Source: Burkholderiales bacterium (GTDB taxonomy: Bacteria; Pseudomonadota; Gammaproteobacteria; Burkholderiales; JACMKV01). From it: a DNA stretch of 9,394 nucleotides. The notes beneath the pieces are model-generated. The model did no database searches. It saw nothing but the letters and a program-made list of their open reading frames with translations, and was not told the origin of the DNA. The stretch spans positions 1 to 9,394 of the forward strand of contig JACMKV010000176.1 of NCBI GenBank assembly GCA_014379915.1, given 5' to 3'. Both the position numbers and the translations under genes were made by a program. Each line of letters starts with the position of its first letter. Position 1 is the first letter of the stretch. Shown in pieces: positions 1-8,167 of this stretch.

Positions 1-429
1 ACGGTACATATAAAGCAATCCGCCCTGGTCGAGCACGAGCGGCCGAAACGCCTCCAGACTCGTGGATTGGGCATTGCGATCTTCCGCCGGCGCGACGACC
101 GGGCTCTGTGCCAGCGCGGCAAACCATGCGCCCGTCGCACTCGCGTCGAGGGTCAGGCTCGAACGAAGCCGCGGCGCGGCAACATCGTCAGCATTATCCG
201 TGGCAGCATCGGCAATAGCGATGTCGCGAACATCGATGCACGAATGTCCGCTATTCGCGGCGCGGCTTGCATGCCATGCCGCGAGCGCCACCGCATCGGC
301 ATCGGCAACCGCGCCGCCGAGCTGTTGATGCAAGTCGCGCATCAATTGCGCGAACGCCTGCGCGAGATCATCGGCTGCCTGATCGGCAACCAGGGTTGCG
401 GGTGCGAGTCGGGGAAGCCGCGCGTTCAT
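1..429 (-). CDS. recD: RecD, exonuclease V alpha subunit (N-terminal part, cut by window edge)
   Basis: The first 143 codons are visible and the frame is open to the window edge. RecD is the fast 5'-3' superfamily 1B helicase of RecBCD. Only the N-terminal domain, which contacts RecC in the E. coli complex, is in view; the Walker A and other helicase motifs lie beyond the edge. The protein begins MNARLPRLAPATL and is alanine-rich. Two stretches resemble the E. coli N-domain: HSCIDVRDIA near residues 62-71 (E. coli GHVCLPLSRL) and a PLVLDQGGLLYMYR end at about 130-143 (E. coli PMILCGDRLYLNR). The N-domain is poorly conserved, so much of the assignment rests on position right after recB. The ATG shares the four bases ATGA with the recB stop, and no Shine-Dalgarno sequence is evident, which suggests translational coupling. 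This start also gives a RecD-like N-terminus. Confidence 0.9.
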   Translation of the reverse strand, partial: MNARLPRLAPATLVADQAADDLAQAFAQLMRDLHQQLGGAVADADAVALAAWHASRAANSGHSCIDVRDIAIADAATDNADDVAAPRLRSSLTLDASATGAWFAALAQSPVVAPAEDRNAQSTSLEAFRPLVLDQGGLLYMYR

Positions 430-3400
430 CGCGAGTTGGCGACCGGTTTGATCTTGCCGCCAAGCACGGCGTCGAACGCTTCGATCAGCGCTTGCGGCGG
501 TCTGCAGTGGAATACGCCTCGCGGCGCGCCGTCGGCATTCCGCCAAGCCGATTCCATGCCGCGCAAAAACAGATAGAAGACGCCGCCCACGTGCTGCTCA
601 TATTCGTAATCGGCAATGCGTTGCCGCAACCAGCGATGCAGCGCAGTGCAATAAAGCAGGTACTGCAGATGGTAGCCCTCGCGCGTCATTGCCGCTTCGA
701 TTTGCGCTGGTGCGTAATCAGCGTCCGATGCGCCTAACCAATTCGACTTGTAATCGGCCACGTAGAAGCGGCCATCATGGCGAAACACGAGATCGATATA
801 ACCTTTCAGATAACCATCGAGTTCGCTGCGCGCCAGGGCGGGCACCGCGATCGCGTGCCGTGCTGCGAGATTGCTGAGCTGAGCCGGATTTGCGCTATTT
901 AGTGGAAGATGAAATTCGAGCTCTTTCAGGACCGCGCGGCGCTCCAGTGACGCGAGCGTCAACGCTGGATCGGCCTGCGCGAGTGGCGTGCGCAATACGG
1001 CGTTTAGCCAGGCCGATAGCTCGGGCGCCCAGGTCTCGCGGTAACCGGCGTGGCGCAATGCCACGCTTACCACCGGCCGCCAGTCCACGATCGGCATCGA
1101 GAAATCGGTCCGCTCGAGAATATTGTGCAGACAGTCGCCGGCCGCGGCGCCGCGTGGAAAGGCAAAGCGATCGCCGCCCGCCTGAACCAGCGCCGTTGTC
1201 CGGATTCCACTCGCTGGTCCGATCGCGGCGGTCTGATCATGGTCGGGCGTCTCCGCACGCCATTCCTCACGTTCGTCGTTACTGGCGGCGCGATGCAGTG
1301 ACGAAAAGCTCGCCAGGCGCCACGGTTGCGGCACGGGCTGGAGCAGTTCACGCGCCGCAAGCACGCGCGCATGCGCTTGCGCAGGTTCGCCCAGGCGCGA
1401 TGGCATACAGGGTTCGATGATGCGAAGCGCACCCTTTGCCTGCGCCGCGATCGCCTCGATGCGATTGCGGATTCGGCGGTCGTCCGGCAACGCGGTTCCG
1501 CGTCGCGGATCACCGTCGACGTCGTGCAGCAGCCATGCCAGCGGCGAACATTCAGCTTGCTTGATGCGTCCCCAGAACAGATAGCAGCGGTTTTTCGCGC
1601 GCGTCAACGCGACATAGGCGAGGCGAATTTTTTCCGCCAGTTCCTCCTCGCGCGCGCAGCGAATCGCGGTATCGCGGCGCCCCGACACAAAGTCCAGTGC
1701 GGCGCGATAGCCATCGTCGGGATCGTGATAAAACACGGCTGTTTCGATACCGCCTTCCTTTGCCAGAGCTTTGGCATCCCACAGGAACGGCACGAAAGTG
1801 ACCGCGTATTCGAGGCCTTTACTGCGATGTATGGTTACGATCTGCACCAGGTTTTCATCGCTTTCCAGGCGCAGTTGCGCTTCTTCGCTTTCGTCGCTAC
1901 CCGCGTTGCGCCGCTTGCCCGACAACCACGCGATCTGTGACTGCATGCCGTGCAGCCGCCCGGATTGGGCGTCTACCAGTTCGGCCAAGTGGAACAGGTT
2001 GGTGAGCCGCCGCTCGCCATCGGCAAAGGCGGCCAGCCGCGCGACCACCTGCTGCTCGTTGATCAGGCGGCGAAACATGCGCATGAAGCCGCCCTGGCGC
2101 CAGGCATCGTGATAACGCACGAAATCATTCAGGCGCGCGTCCCATTCCTGCTGGTTGTCTTCGAGATGCGCGAGCTGGCTAGCCGAACAACCGAACAGGT
2201 CGGAGGCCAGTGCAGCGCGGACAGCGCTTTCGCGCTGCGGCTTTTGCACCGCGAGCAGCAATCGCTCGAGTTGCTCGGCCTCGTCGGACGCGAATACGCT
2301 GCGATTCGCGTAATCTGCGCAGGTAACACCGAGTTCATTTAGCGCGCGGCGCACCAACGCGCCCTGACGGTGGCTGTTCACGAGCACTGCGATGTCGCCG
2401 GCAACCAGCGGCCGCTCGCCGAGACGCACTGCGCCGCGTTGCGCGCCGTTGAGCAAGCGCGCAATCTCGGCGGCCGTCGTGTGCGCCGCCCAGCGTGTTG
2501 CATCGCCCTTCCCCAACTCCTTTCCGCCCGCCGTCGAATCACACAAAAAAACTCGCAGGGGCGCGCCGTCGCCGTGGTTTTCTGCCGCTGCCTCACCTTC
2601 CGCATCGTTCGCATCGTCCCCATAGTCGTAGAGGACCGCGCGGTCCCGGGCAGCCGCGTAGATTTTTTCGTAGGCGATTTCGGGGAAACGAAACGGATTG
2701 CTGCTCGCGGCGAAAACGGCGTTCAGCGCTTGCACCAATGCCGGCGCCGAGCGCTGGCTTTCGGTCAACGCATGTCTATGCTGACAGCGCGCTCCGGCTG
2801 ACAGATAAGTGAACAGGTCGGCGCCGCGAAAACTGTAGATCGCCTGTTTTGGGTCGCCGACCAGAAACAGTGCAGCATCGGATGAACTGCCGTAGACGCG
2901 GTCGAAAATGGCGAACTGCAGCGGATCGGTATCCTGGAATTCATCGATCAGCGCGGCCGGATAGCGCTGCCGCAGCGCGGCTGTCAGACTTTCGCCGCGC
3001 GTACCCTGCAGCGCCTCGTGCAGGTTGATCAGCAAATCATCGTAGGTCTGCACGCGGCGCTCGCGCATGCGGACGCGCAATTCCGTCCGCGCGTAATCGA
3101 GCAGCTCGAGCTTGAGCTGGCGCAGGTGCGCTGCGAAACACGTGGTCAGTTTTGCGATCGCCTGCTGATAGTCCTCGGCCATCTGAAAGAATGCATGCTC
3201 AGGTGATTGTTTGCCCTTGTTAGCCGCGAGCGAGAGCGCGCCGCTGGTAAATTTGCCAAACTTTTCCGGCAACGCATGCGCGTCGCCGCGTCCGAGCAAG
3301 TAGCTTTCGATCGGCGCCGCCCAATGAACGATTGAGGCTTTCCGATATTTGCTGCGATTGAGGCCATCGTGATTTTCCAGCAGAGAAACGATCGCAGAGC

Positions 3401-4139
3401 GCTGGTCCAGCCAGAACCGCGACAACATCGTCCGATGCTCGAGGCAGCTCACCAACTGCGCAATTGAATGCTCGGCATCGGTCCGGTCGATGCGAAATTC
3501 GCGTCTGCCGAGCAGCGGCCGCACCCAATTTTCTAGCGCTGCGGGCGTTATCGATTTACGCAGCAGCCAGGTGACGAAAGCTTCGTGCGCGGAAATGCCC
3601 GCTGCATCGAGTTGCGCCATGTCTGGGGATGCGACGCGCGAACGCCAGAAGTCGGCGACGATTTCGCTCAGGACCTCCTGGGCGCCGGTCACGACTTCAG
3701 TATCGAACGGCATTGCACTGGAAAATGCGCGGTCGCCAAGCACGCGCTGGCAGAAGCCGTGAATCGTGTAGATCGCGGCATCATCGAAACCGCGCATCGC
3801 GGCGATCAGACGCTGCTTTGCCAGGGCGGTATCGACGTCGATGGCGCCGCTTGCGATGCGCAGTGCGAGTTGCTCGCAGAACACGTCATCGACGGCGCGG
3901 CCGTTCAGGGCTTCGAACGTGTCGTGCAGTTTGCGGCGAATCCGGTCGCGCAATTCCGCCGTCGCGGCGCGTGTAAACGTAACGGCGAGAATGCCTTCGA
4001 CCGGCAAGGCCTTCTCGACGACCAGGCGCACGAACAAGCCCGACAGCGTCCATGTCTTGCCGGTGCCGGCGCTCGCTTCGATCAAACTGCTGCGTTCGAG
4101 CGGCGCCGTCAGTGCGATGATTTCTTCGACGGCGTTCAT
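426..4139 (-). CDS. recB: RecB, exodeoxyribonuclease V beta subunit (helicase-nuclease)
   Basis: RecB is the 3'-5' superfamily 1A helicase and the only nuclease of RecBCD; after Chi it also loads RecA. The 1237-residue product is slightly longer than E. coli RecB (1180). UvrD-like motifs appear in order: Walker A EASAGTGKT with K28; motif Ia VTFTRAATAE (53-62); Walker B IDEFQDTD with D399-E400; motif III LVGDPKQAIYSFRG around Q432; motif V TIHRSKGLEY with H771; motif VI YVALTRAK with R847. The C-terminal nuclease domain has H1005 (GDCLHNILE), D1116 (GYIDLVFRH), D1129 and K1131 (VADYKSNWLG), matching E. coli H956, D1067, D1080 and K1082, so the nuclease looks active. An acidic, alanine-rich stretch at about 505-523 may account for some of the extra length. 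The start overlaps the recC stop by four bases (ATGA) and lacks a clear ribosome binding site, pointing to coupling. The end overlaps recD in the same way. Confidence 0.98.
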   Translation of the reverse strand: MNAVEEIIALTAPLERSSLIEASAGTGKTWTLSGLFVRLVVEKALPVEGILAVTFTRAATAELRDRIRRKLHDTFEALNGRAVDDVFCEQLALRIASGAIDVDTALAKQRLIAAMRGFDDAAIYTIHGFCQRVLGDRAFSSAMPFDTEVVTGAQEVLSEIVADFWRSRVASPDMAQLDAAGISAHEAFVTWLLRKSITPAALENWVRPLLGRREFRIDRTDAEHSIAQLVSCLEHRTMLSRFWLDQRSAIVSLLENHDGLNRSKYRKASIVHWAAPIESYLLGRGDAHALPEKFGKFTSGALSLAANKGKQSPEHAFFQMAEDYQQAIAKLTTCFAAHLRQLKLELLDYARTELRVRMRERRVQTYDDLLINLHEALQGTRGESLTAALRQRYPAALIDEFQDTDPLQFAIFDRVYGSSSDAALFLVGDPKQAIYSFRGADLFTYLSAGARCQHRHALTESQRSAPALVQALNAVFAASSNPFRFPEIAYEKIYAAARDRAVLYDYGDDANDAEGEAAAENHGDGAPLRVFLCDSTAGGKELGKGDATRWAAHTTAAEIARLLNGAQRGAVRLGERPLVAGDIAVLVNSHRQGALVRRALNELGVTCADYANRSVFASDEAEQLERLLLAVQKPQRESAVRAALASDLFGCSASQLAHLEDNQQEWDARLNDFVRYHDAWRQGGFMRMFRRLINEQQVVARLAAFADGERRLTNLFHLAELVDAQSGRLHGMQSQIAWLSGKRRNAGSDESEEAQLRLESDENLVQIVTIHRSKGLEYAVTFVPFLWDAKALAKEGGIETAVFYHDPDDGYRAALDFVSGRRDTAIRCAREEELAEKIRLAYVALTRAKNRCYLFWGRIKQAECSPLAWLLHDVDGDPRRGTALPDDRRIRNRIEAIAAQAKGALRIIEPCMPSRLGEPAQAHARVLAARELLQPVPQPWRLASFSSLHRAASNDEREEWRAETPDHDQTAAIGPASGIRTTALVQAGGDRFAFPRGAAAGDCLHNILERTDFSMPIVDWRPVVSVALRHAGYRETWAPELSAWLNAVLRTPLAQADPALTLASLERRAVLKELEFHLPLNSANPAQLSNLAARHAIAVPALARSELDGYLKGYIDLVFRHDGRFYVADYKSNWLGASDADYAPAQIEAAMTREGYHLQYLLYCTALHRWLRQRIADYEYEQHVGGVFYLFLRGMESAWRNADGAPRGVFHCRPPQALIEAFDAVLGGKIKPVANSR

Positions 4140-7100
4140 GCGTCGCTTGTTATTGCGGCGGCAGCTGGCACGGACATCATTATCAGCGTTTCAACTTCAG
4201 TCTGATCAAGATGCTGCCACAGCGGATCGAGAATGCGCTTCGCCAGCTCTTCGAACTCGTTGGGCAAGTCGGCGCGCGTCTCACCGAACAGCAGGCGGTA
4301 CCACGGATCGCCATTTTCCGAAGTTCCCCAGTCGGAAGCCCACTTCGTCAGCGCTGCCGATTCGCTTCTTTTTTCGAACAGAGCAAGCGCACTGCGCGGC
4401 AGGAACAGCAACGGCGACTGCAAGCCGCGCCAGTAGAGTTCGAGCAGCGCGTCGAGCAGCGCTTTTGCGTCGGTGACCGGCGCGAACGTAAGCAGGACAT
4501 CCTGCGTCAGCCAACGTGTAATCGTCTGGACGCCTTGCGGCTTGACGTGGTTGAGCACGAGATGACGCAACCATGCATTGAGCAAATCGAATACAGCGCG
4601 ATTGGCGAGGCGAAACCCGAACAGGCCATCTTTACCGAGTCCGTCGAGAACGCCGGCCACGGTTATGCCGGCAGCATCGAATTCAAACGATAACGGCGCG
4701 TATCGGTCGGCCGGCTCGAAGCGTTCGAGCAGCGCCGCGAACTGCGCGACTTGCTCGCGCTGCTGCTTGAGAACGGCCGACCCGACGAAAGCGTGCGGCA
4801 GCTCCGAACCGGCGCTGGCCGCGCGTGCGATTTCGTCGTCGGCGAGGCCTTGGCGGCTCATCGCGAGCAGACGTGCGCGCAGCTTCCAGCCCGCCTGCCG
4901 TTCCAGCACAAACGGCTCAACGGCGGGCAGCTCGTCCTGGGCGTCGTGCAGCTCGATGCGCAGGCGCTCGCGCAGCAGGAATTTCACCGGATGGTTGAAA
5001 AAGCTTAATAACTGGTCGAGCTCGACGCGCCGCCACTCGTCGCCCGGCGCCGGCAGCGCGCCATCGAACAGACCGCGAATCACGCTTTTTTCCGCGATCG
5101 GGCCGGACGCGGCGCGCGCCGTTGCCAGGTATTCGCCGGCGTACGAAAAAAGTTGCCGACCTTCGAAGTAACGCTCGCTGAATGGCTGTAGCGGGTGCTC
5201 GATGACCAGTTCGCGCATGGCCGCATCGCGTCCGCCGGGAAAGCCGCGGCCGAGATAATCGAGCAGCTCGCCGACTACGATCGAGGGCGGCAGCGCCGCG
5301 TTGTCGCGCAGGCTGCGGCCGCTATAGCTGAGATAAAAAACATCGCGCGCGGCAAGCAGCGCATCGAGGAAACAACCGCGATCGTCATCGCGCCGCGCGC
5401 GGTCGCCGAGACGCGGCCGCGCCGTCATTAAATCGAATTCCAGCGGCGCGGCATTGCGCGGAAATGCGCCATCGTCGAGGCCGATCAGACATACGATGCG
5501 ATGCGGGATGCTGCGCAGCGCTTCGATGCCGCAGAAGGTGACAGCACCGGACGGAACCGCACCGGGCGCGGCGGCGGCAAGACGGGCCGCGATCGCATCG
5601 GCGATTACTCCGATACTGATCGACTGCGAAACCCCCGCCGCGGCCGCTTCTTCGAAAATGGCGGCGATAGCGTGCCGTAAATGCGCGACCTCCGCGTGCT
5701 CGGCCTCGTCCGGCGCGAAAAATGTCTGGATGATGCGGTATAGAATCTGCTCCCAGTCGGCGCCGCCGTGGGCGGCTTGCAGCGTCTCGGCGAGCTGACT
5801 CATTTCGGACAAGGCGCGCGCAAGCCGGCCAAGCGCCAAAGCGAGATTGCCCTCGACATCGTCGCAAGGCAGCAGGCCGGCGAACGTGCGCGTGCCCTCG
5901 CCTGGCAGCGCATAGCCGAGCAAGAGCCGGGCGATACCGTCAGCCCAGGTGTGCCGTGTCTCGGCAGGTAAACCGTGAGCTTGTCGATGCTGCGCATCGA
6001 GCCCCCAGCTCACTCCCGTCTCGCGCAGCCAATCGCTAAGCTGTTCAAGCTCGGATTCGTTGAAGCCGAATCGCCGGGCGATGGCCGGCGTTTGCAGCAG
6101 CCCGACTATCGTGGCCGCATCGAAACGGCAAGCGCCAAGCGTCAGCAAGGTGGCAAATGCGTGCAGCAGCGGAGTCGTGTCGGCGCGCCGGCGGCCGGTG
6201 ATCGCGTAAGGTATGAAGCGCCGTGCCGGAACGGCGCCGAACACCGCATCGATAACCGGCGCAGCGGCATCGAGGTCGGGCAGCATCACGACGACGTCGG
6301 CCGGGCGCAGATCGCCGCACGCTCCGAATCGATCGAGCAATTGGTCGTGCAGCACTTCGAGCTGTCGCGTCAGACTATGGCAGGCGTGAATGCGGATCGA
6401 TCCATCGCCGAGATCGATGCATTGGCTGGCGGCAAGGTCATCGAGATGCAGAATCGAGCGCTGCAAGCGATGCAGCAGCGTGCCGCCAGCGGGCGTTACG
6501 AATACGTCCTGCTCAGCGACGCCTTCTTCCCCGCTCATCGCAACCAGCAAGGCGAGGTTGTCGCGGCGTTGCCGGCCGAGCGATGCGAGCAGCGGATGCC
6601 CAGTCTCGCTAAACTCGGCCCGGCTGCTATCCTCGAGCGCCATGCGGGCGAGATCGCGTTCTGAAACGATATCGGCCCAGTATTCGCGGCATGGATTCAG
6701 CGTGAAAAACACGACTTCGGTAAAACGCGACAGGCGCAAAAATACTTCGCAGTAGAGCGGCGGCAAAAGCGGTACGCCGAACACGTGTATTCGTGCTGGC
6801 AAGATTGCCGATAAGTCAGTTCCTTTTGCCTGGAATCTGGCGAGTTCGGCAAAGACTGCTTCTTTCGGGTGTTGCTCGACGCCTGCCATGCCCTTCAACA
6901 GTTCGCGCCACAATTGCGCTTGCCAACGTTCGGTCTCATGCGGAGCCAGGCCCAGCAGACGACCTTCGCGCCAGGCTTGCAGCCAATCGGGCCGCAGCAC
7001 CAGATATTGATCGAACAGGCCGGCCACGCGGCGGGCGAGGTCCATGCGCCCGCGTGTATCGACGCAATCAAGATACGCGCGCAATGGTGCTAGCGCCTGA

Positions 7101-7411
7101 TCTCCGTTTAGATCACCGAACCGCTCGTACAAACGCCACGCCATGCTGCCGATATCGAATGGCGAGGTTGCGGGAATCCCGGGCAACACCTCCGCAAACG
7201 TGCGCCAAATAAACTGCGCTGGATAGGGGAAATCGACGTTGCAGCAAATCCCCTGGCGATCGGCAATGGCGTATTTGAGCCAGCGCGCGATTGCGGCGCT
7301 CGGTACGATGATCGTCCGCGCCCGCAGGTCGTCAATTGCCGGCTCTGGCCATGTTGCAAGCATACTGTCGGCGAGAACCTCAAGCCTGTTGCTTTGAACA
7401 AGCTTAAGCAT
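4136..7411 (-). CDS. recC: RecC, exodeoxyribonuclease V gamma subunit (Chi-scanning subunit)
   Basis: RecC holds the complex together, splits the duplex and scans the 3' strand for Chi. The product has 1091 residues (E. coli 1122). The N-terminus aligns closely: MLKLVQSNRLEVL against E. coli MLRVYHSNRLDVL, then VDFPYPAQFIW (59-69) and GLFDQYLVLRPDWL (131-144). A stretch near residues 210-250 with VFGVPLLPPLY and LNPCREYWADI also fits the family. There is no GxGKT Walker A where a helicase would have one (IIVPSAAIARWL, 34-45), as expected for RecC's inactive helicase fold. The C-terminal half is less conserved and should carry the inactive nuclease-like fold. Relative to E. coli, reported Chi-contact residues Q38, T40, Q44, L64 and D133 are P37, A39, R43, Y63 and G131 here; W70, L134, D136 and R142 are kept (W69, L132, D134, R140). 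The ATG is chosen because it gives the family N-terminus; only a weak AAGAA lies upstream. The stop overlaps recB (ATGA), with no ptrA between. Confidence 0.97.
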   Translation of the reverse strand: MLKLVQSNRLEVLADSMLATWPEPAIDDLRARTIIVPSAAIARWLKYAIADRQGICCNVDFPYPAQFIWRTFAEVLPGIPATSPFDIGSMAWRLYERFGDLNGDQALAPLRAYLDCVDTRGRMDLARRVAGLFDQYLVLRPDWLQAWREGRLLGLAPHETERWQAQLWRELLKGMAGVEQHPKEAVFAELARFQAKGTDLSAILPARIHVFGVPLLPPLYCEVFLRLSRFTEVVFFTLNPCREYWADIVSERDLARMALEDSSRAEFSETGHPLLASLGRQRRDNLALLVAMSGEEGVAEQDVFVTPAGGTLLHRLQRSILHLDDLAASQCIDLGDGSIRIHACHSLTRQLEVLHDQLLDRFGACGDLRPADVVVMLPDLDAAAPVIDAVFGAVPARRFIPYAITGRRRADTTPLLHAFATLLTLGACRFDAATIVGLLQTPAIARRFGFNESELEQLSDWLRETGVSWGLDAQHRQAHGLPAETRHTWADGIARLLLGYALPGEGTRTFAGLLPCDDVEGNLALALGRLARALSEMSQLAETLQAAHGGADWEQILYRIIQTFFAPDEAEHAEVAHLRHAIAAIFEEAAAAGVSQSISIGVIADAIAARLAAAAPGAVPSGAVTFCGIEALRSIPHRIVCLIGLDDGAFPRNAAPLEFDLMTARPRLGDRARRDDDRGCFLDALLAARDVFYLSYSGRSLRDNAALPPSIVVGELLDYLGRGFPGGRDAAMRELVIEHPLQPFSERYFEGRQLFSYAGEYLATARAASGPIAEKSVIRGLFDGALPAPGDEWRRVELDQLLSFFNHPVKFLLRERLRIELHDAQDELPAVEPFVLERQAGWKLRARLLAMSRQGLADDEIARAASAGSELPHAFVGSAVLKQQREQVAQFAALLERFEPADRYAPLSFEFDAAGITVAGVLDGLGKDGLFGFRLANRAVFDLLNAWLRHLVLNHVKPQGVQTITRWLTQDVLLTFAPVTDAKALLDALLELYWRGLQSPLLFLPRSALALFEKRSESAALTKWASDWGTSENGDPWYRLLFGETRADLPNEFEELAKRILDPLWQHLDQTEVETLIMMSVPAAAAITSDA

Positions 7412-7675
7412 TATTCGATTCTTGAGCAGCGCTGACGGCGAGGATTTTTAACTGCTGAACTGGCAATTGCGGCGACCTGGAACAGCGACGAATAAGACAT
7501 AAAACGGCAACAGCCTCTGGCAACACGCGAGGGCTTCGAAGAAGTGATAAGCAGCGCGGTTCAGAAAAACAGAAAACCGGACGAAAAGAGCGCTAAACGA
7601 GTACTGGGTAAATGCGGGGTACGCCGCGTAAATAAAACCGCTGGCAGAATCGAACGGGATTATGAGTAAGAAAAC
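7412..7675. other. Intergenic gap between tRNA-Pro and recC
   Basis: These 264 bases separate the tRNA 3' end from the recC start and should hold the recC leader or promoter. I find no gene. On the minus strand there are several short T runs (around 7563-7580, 7502-7505 and 7445-7449) but no strong GC stem followed by a T tract, so no convincing intrinsic terminator for the tRNA. A possible -35-like TTGCCA around 7517-7522 has no good -10 partner, and I could not settle on a recC promoter. A minus-strand reading frame crosses the gap, but it begins inside the tRNA and is judged spurious. Confidence 0.6.
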
Positions 7676-7752
<77 letters not shown>

Positions 7753-7761
7753 AAAGCTCGA

Positions 7762-7770
7762 ATTATATCA
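7762..7770 (-). promoter_or_regulatory. Extended -10 promoter element for tRNA-Pro
   Basis: The minus strand reads TGATATAAT, an exact match to the extended -10 consensus TGnTATAAT of the housekeeping sigma factor. A start site about seven bases downstream would lie about three bases before the mature tRNA 5' end at 7752, a plausible short leader for RNase P. At a 17-base spacing the -35 position reads ACAAGC (7785-7790), far from TTGACA; extended -10 promoters can do without a -35. The -35 position falls inside the inverted repeat at 7782-7805. The assignment is by pattern only. Confidence 0.7.
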
Positions 7771-7781
7771 GACCGAAACCT

Positions 7782-7805
7782 AGAGCTTGTCCGTAGACAA
7801 GCTCT
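7782..7805. repeat. Perfect 10-bp inverted repeat at the end of the merR-type gene
   Basis: The arms AGAGCTTGTC (7782-7791) and GACAAGCTCT (7796-7805) are exact complements around a four-base centre, CGTA. The repeat touches the last base of the regulator's stop codon (7805-7807) and covers the place where a -35 box for the tRNA-Pro promoter would be. On the minus strand the stem is followed by AGGTTTCGG rather than a T tract, so it is not a canonical intrinsic terminator. It may be an RNA hairpin that protects or weakly terminates the upstream transcript, a palindromic protein-binding site, or a copy of a dispersed repeat. Confidence 0.75.
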
Positions 7806-8167
7806 TACTCTTGATGCAGCAGATCTATGACGCTTTGTATTTGCGCGCGGATTTCATGGATTCCCAGATTTTTGGAAGCGGCATTTTTTGCAGCCTTCGA
7901 TTCGGATTCGTCGAGACGGTGGCGCGCCCCGTTGATCGTGAATCCCTGCTCGTACAGCAATCCGCGTATGCGCCGGATTAGAAGCACTTCATGGTGCTGG
8001 TAATAGCGCCGATTGCCGCGCCGTTTGACCGGCTTCAGCTGCGCGAATTCCTGTTCCCAGTAGCGCAACACGTGCGGCTTAACGCCGCACAGTTCGCCGA
8101 CTTCGCCGATCGTGAAGTAGCGCTTTTCCGGTATCGGCGGCAGTACCTCTTTAAGATTCGTTTCCAT
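7805..8167 (-). CDS. MerR-family transcriptional regulator, small form next to ihfA
   Basis: The 120-residue protein has an N-terminal MerR-type winged helix-turn-helix: YFTIGEVGELCGVKPHVLRYWEQEF (residues 17-41) followed by the wing KPVKRRGNRRYYQHHEV (45-61). The remainder (about 62-119) is short, charged and probably helical, suitable for the MerR dimer coiled coil. There is no separate effector domain, and the only cysteine is C27 in the DNA-binding helices, so metal sensing of the MerR/CueR kind is unlikely. This orthologue group is commonly found after ihfA in beta- and gammaproteobacteria; I know of no established target. The ATG lies 17 bases inside the end of ihfA, with AAGAG upstream as a possible ribosome binding site; this overlap and the pheT-ihfA spacing indicate one transcript. 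DNA-binding family: very sure. Role: unknown. Confidence 0.95.
   Translation of the reverse strand: METNLKEVLPPIPEKRYFTIGEVGELCGVKPHVLRYWEQEFAQLKPVKRRGNRRYYQHHEVLLIRRIRGLLYEQGFTINGARHRLDESESKAAKNAASKNLGIHEIRAQIQSVIDLLHQE

Noticed and set aside
3585..4476. Long plus-strand reading frames (about 200 codons) opposite recB and recC
   Set aside because: They are antisense to well-conserved recB and recC coding sequence in high-G+C DNA, where stop codons are rare in other frames. Their products are arginine-, alanine- and serine-rich without family features.
5975..6664. 229-codon plus-strand reading frame opposite recC
   Set aside because: It lies wholly within recC on the opposite strand, has no recognisable domain and is explained by the base composition of recC.
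7445..7580. T-rich stretches after the tRNA as an intrinsic terminator
   Set aside because: None is preceded by a stable GC-rich stem; the best candidate (GCGG...CCGC near 7615-7630) has only four base pairs and no adjacent T tract.
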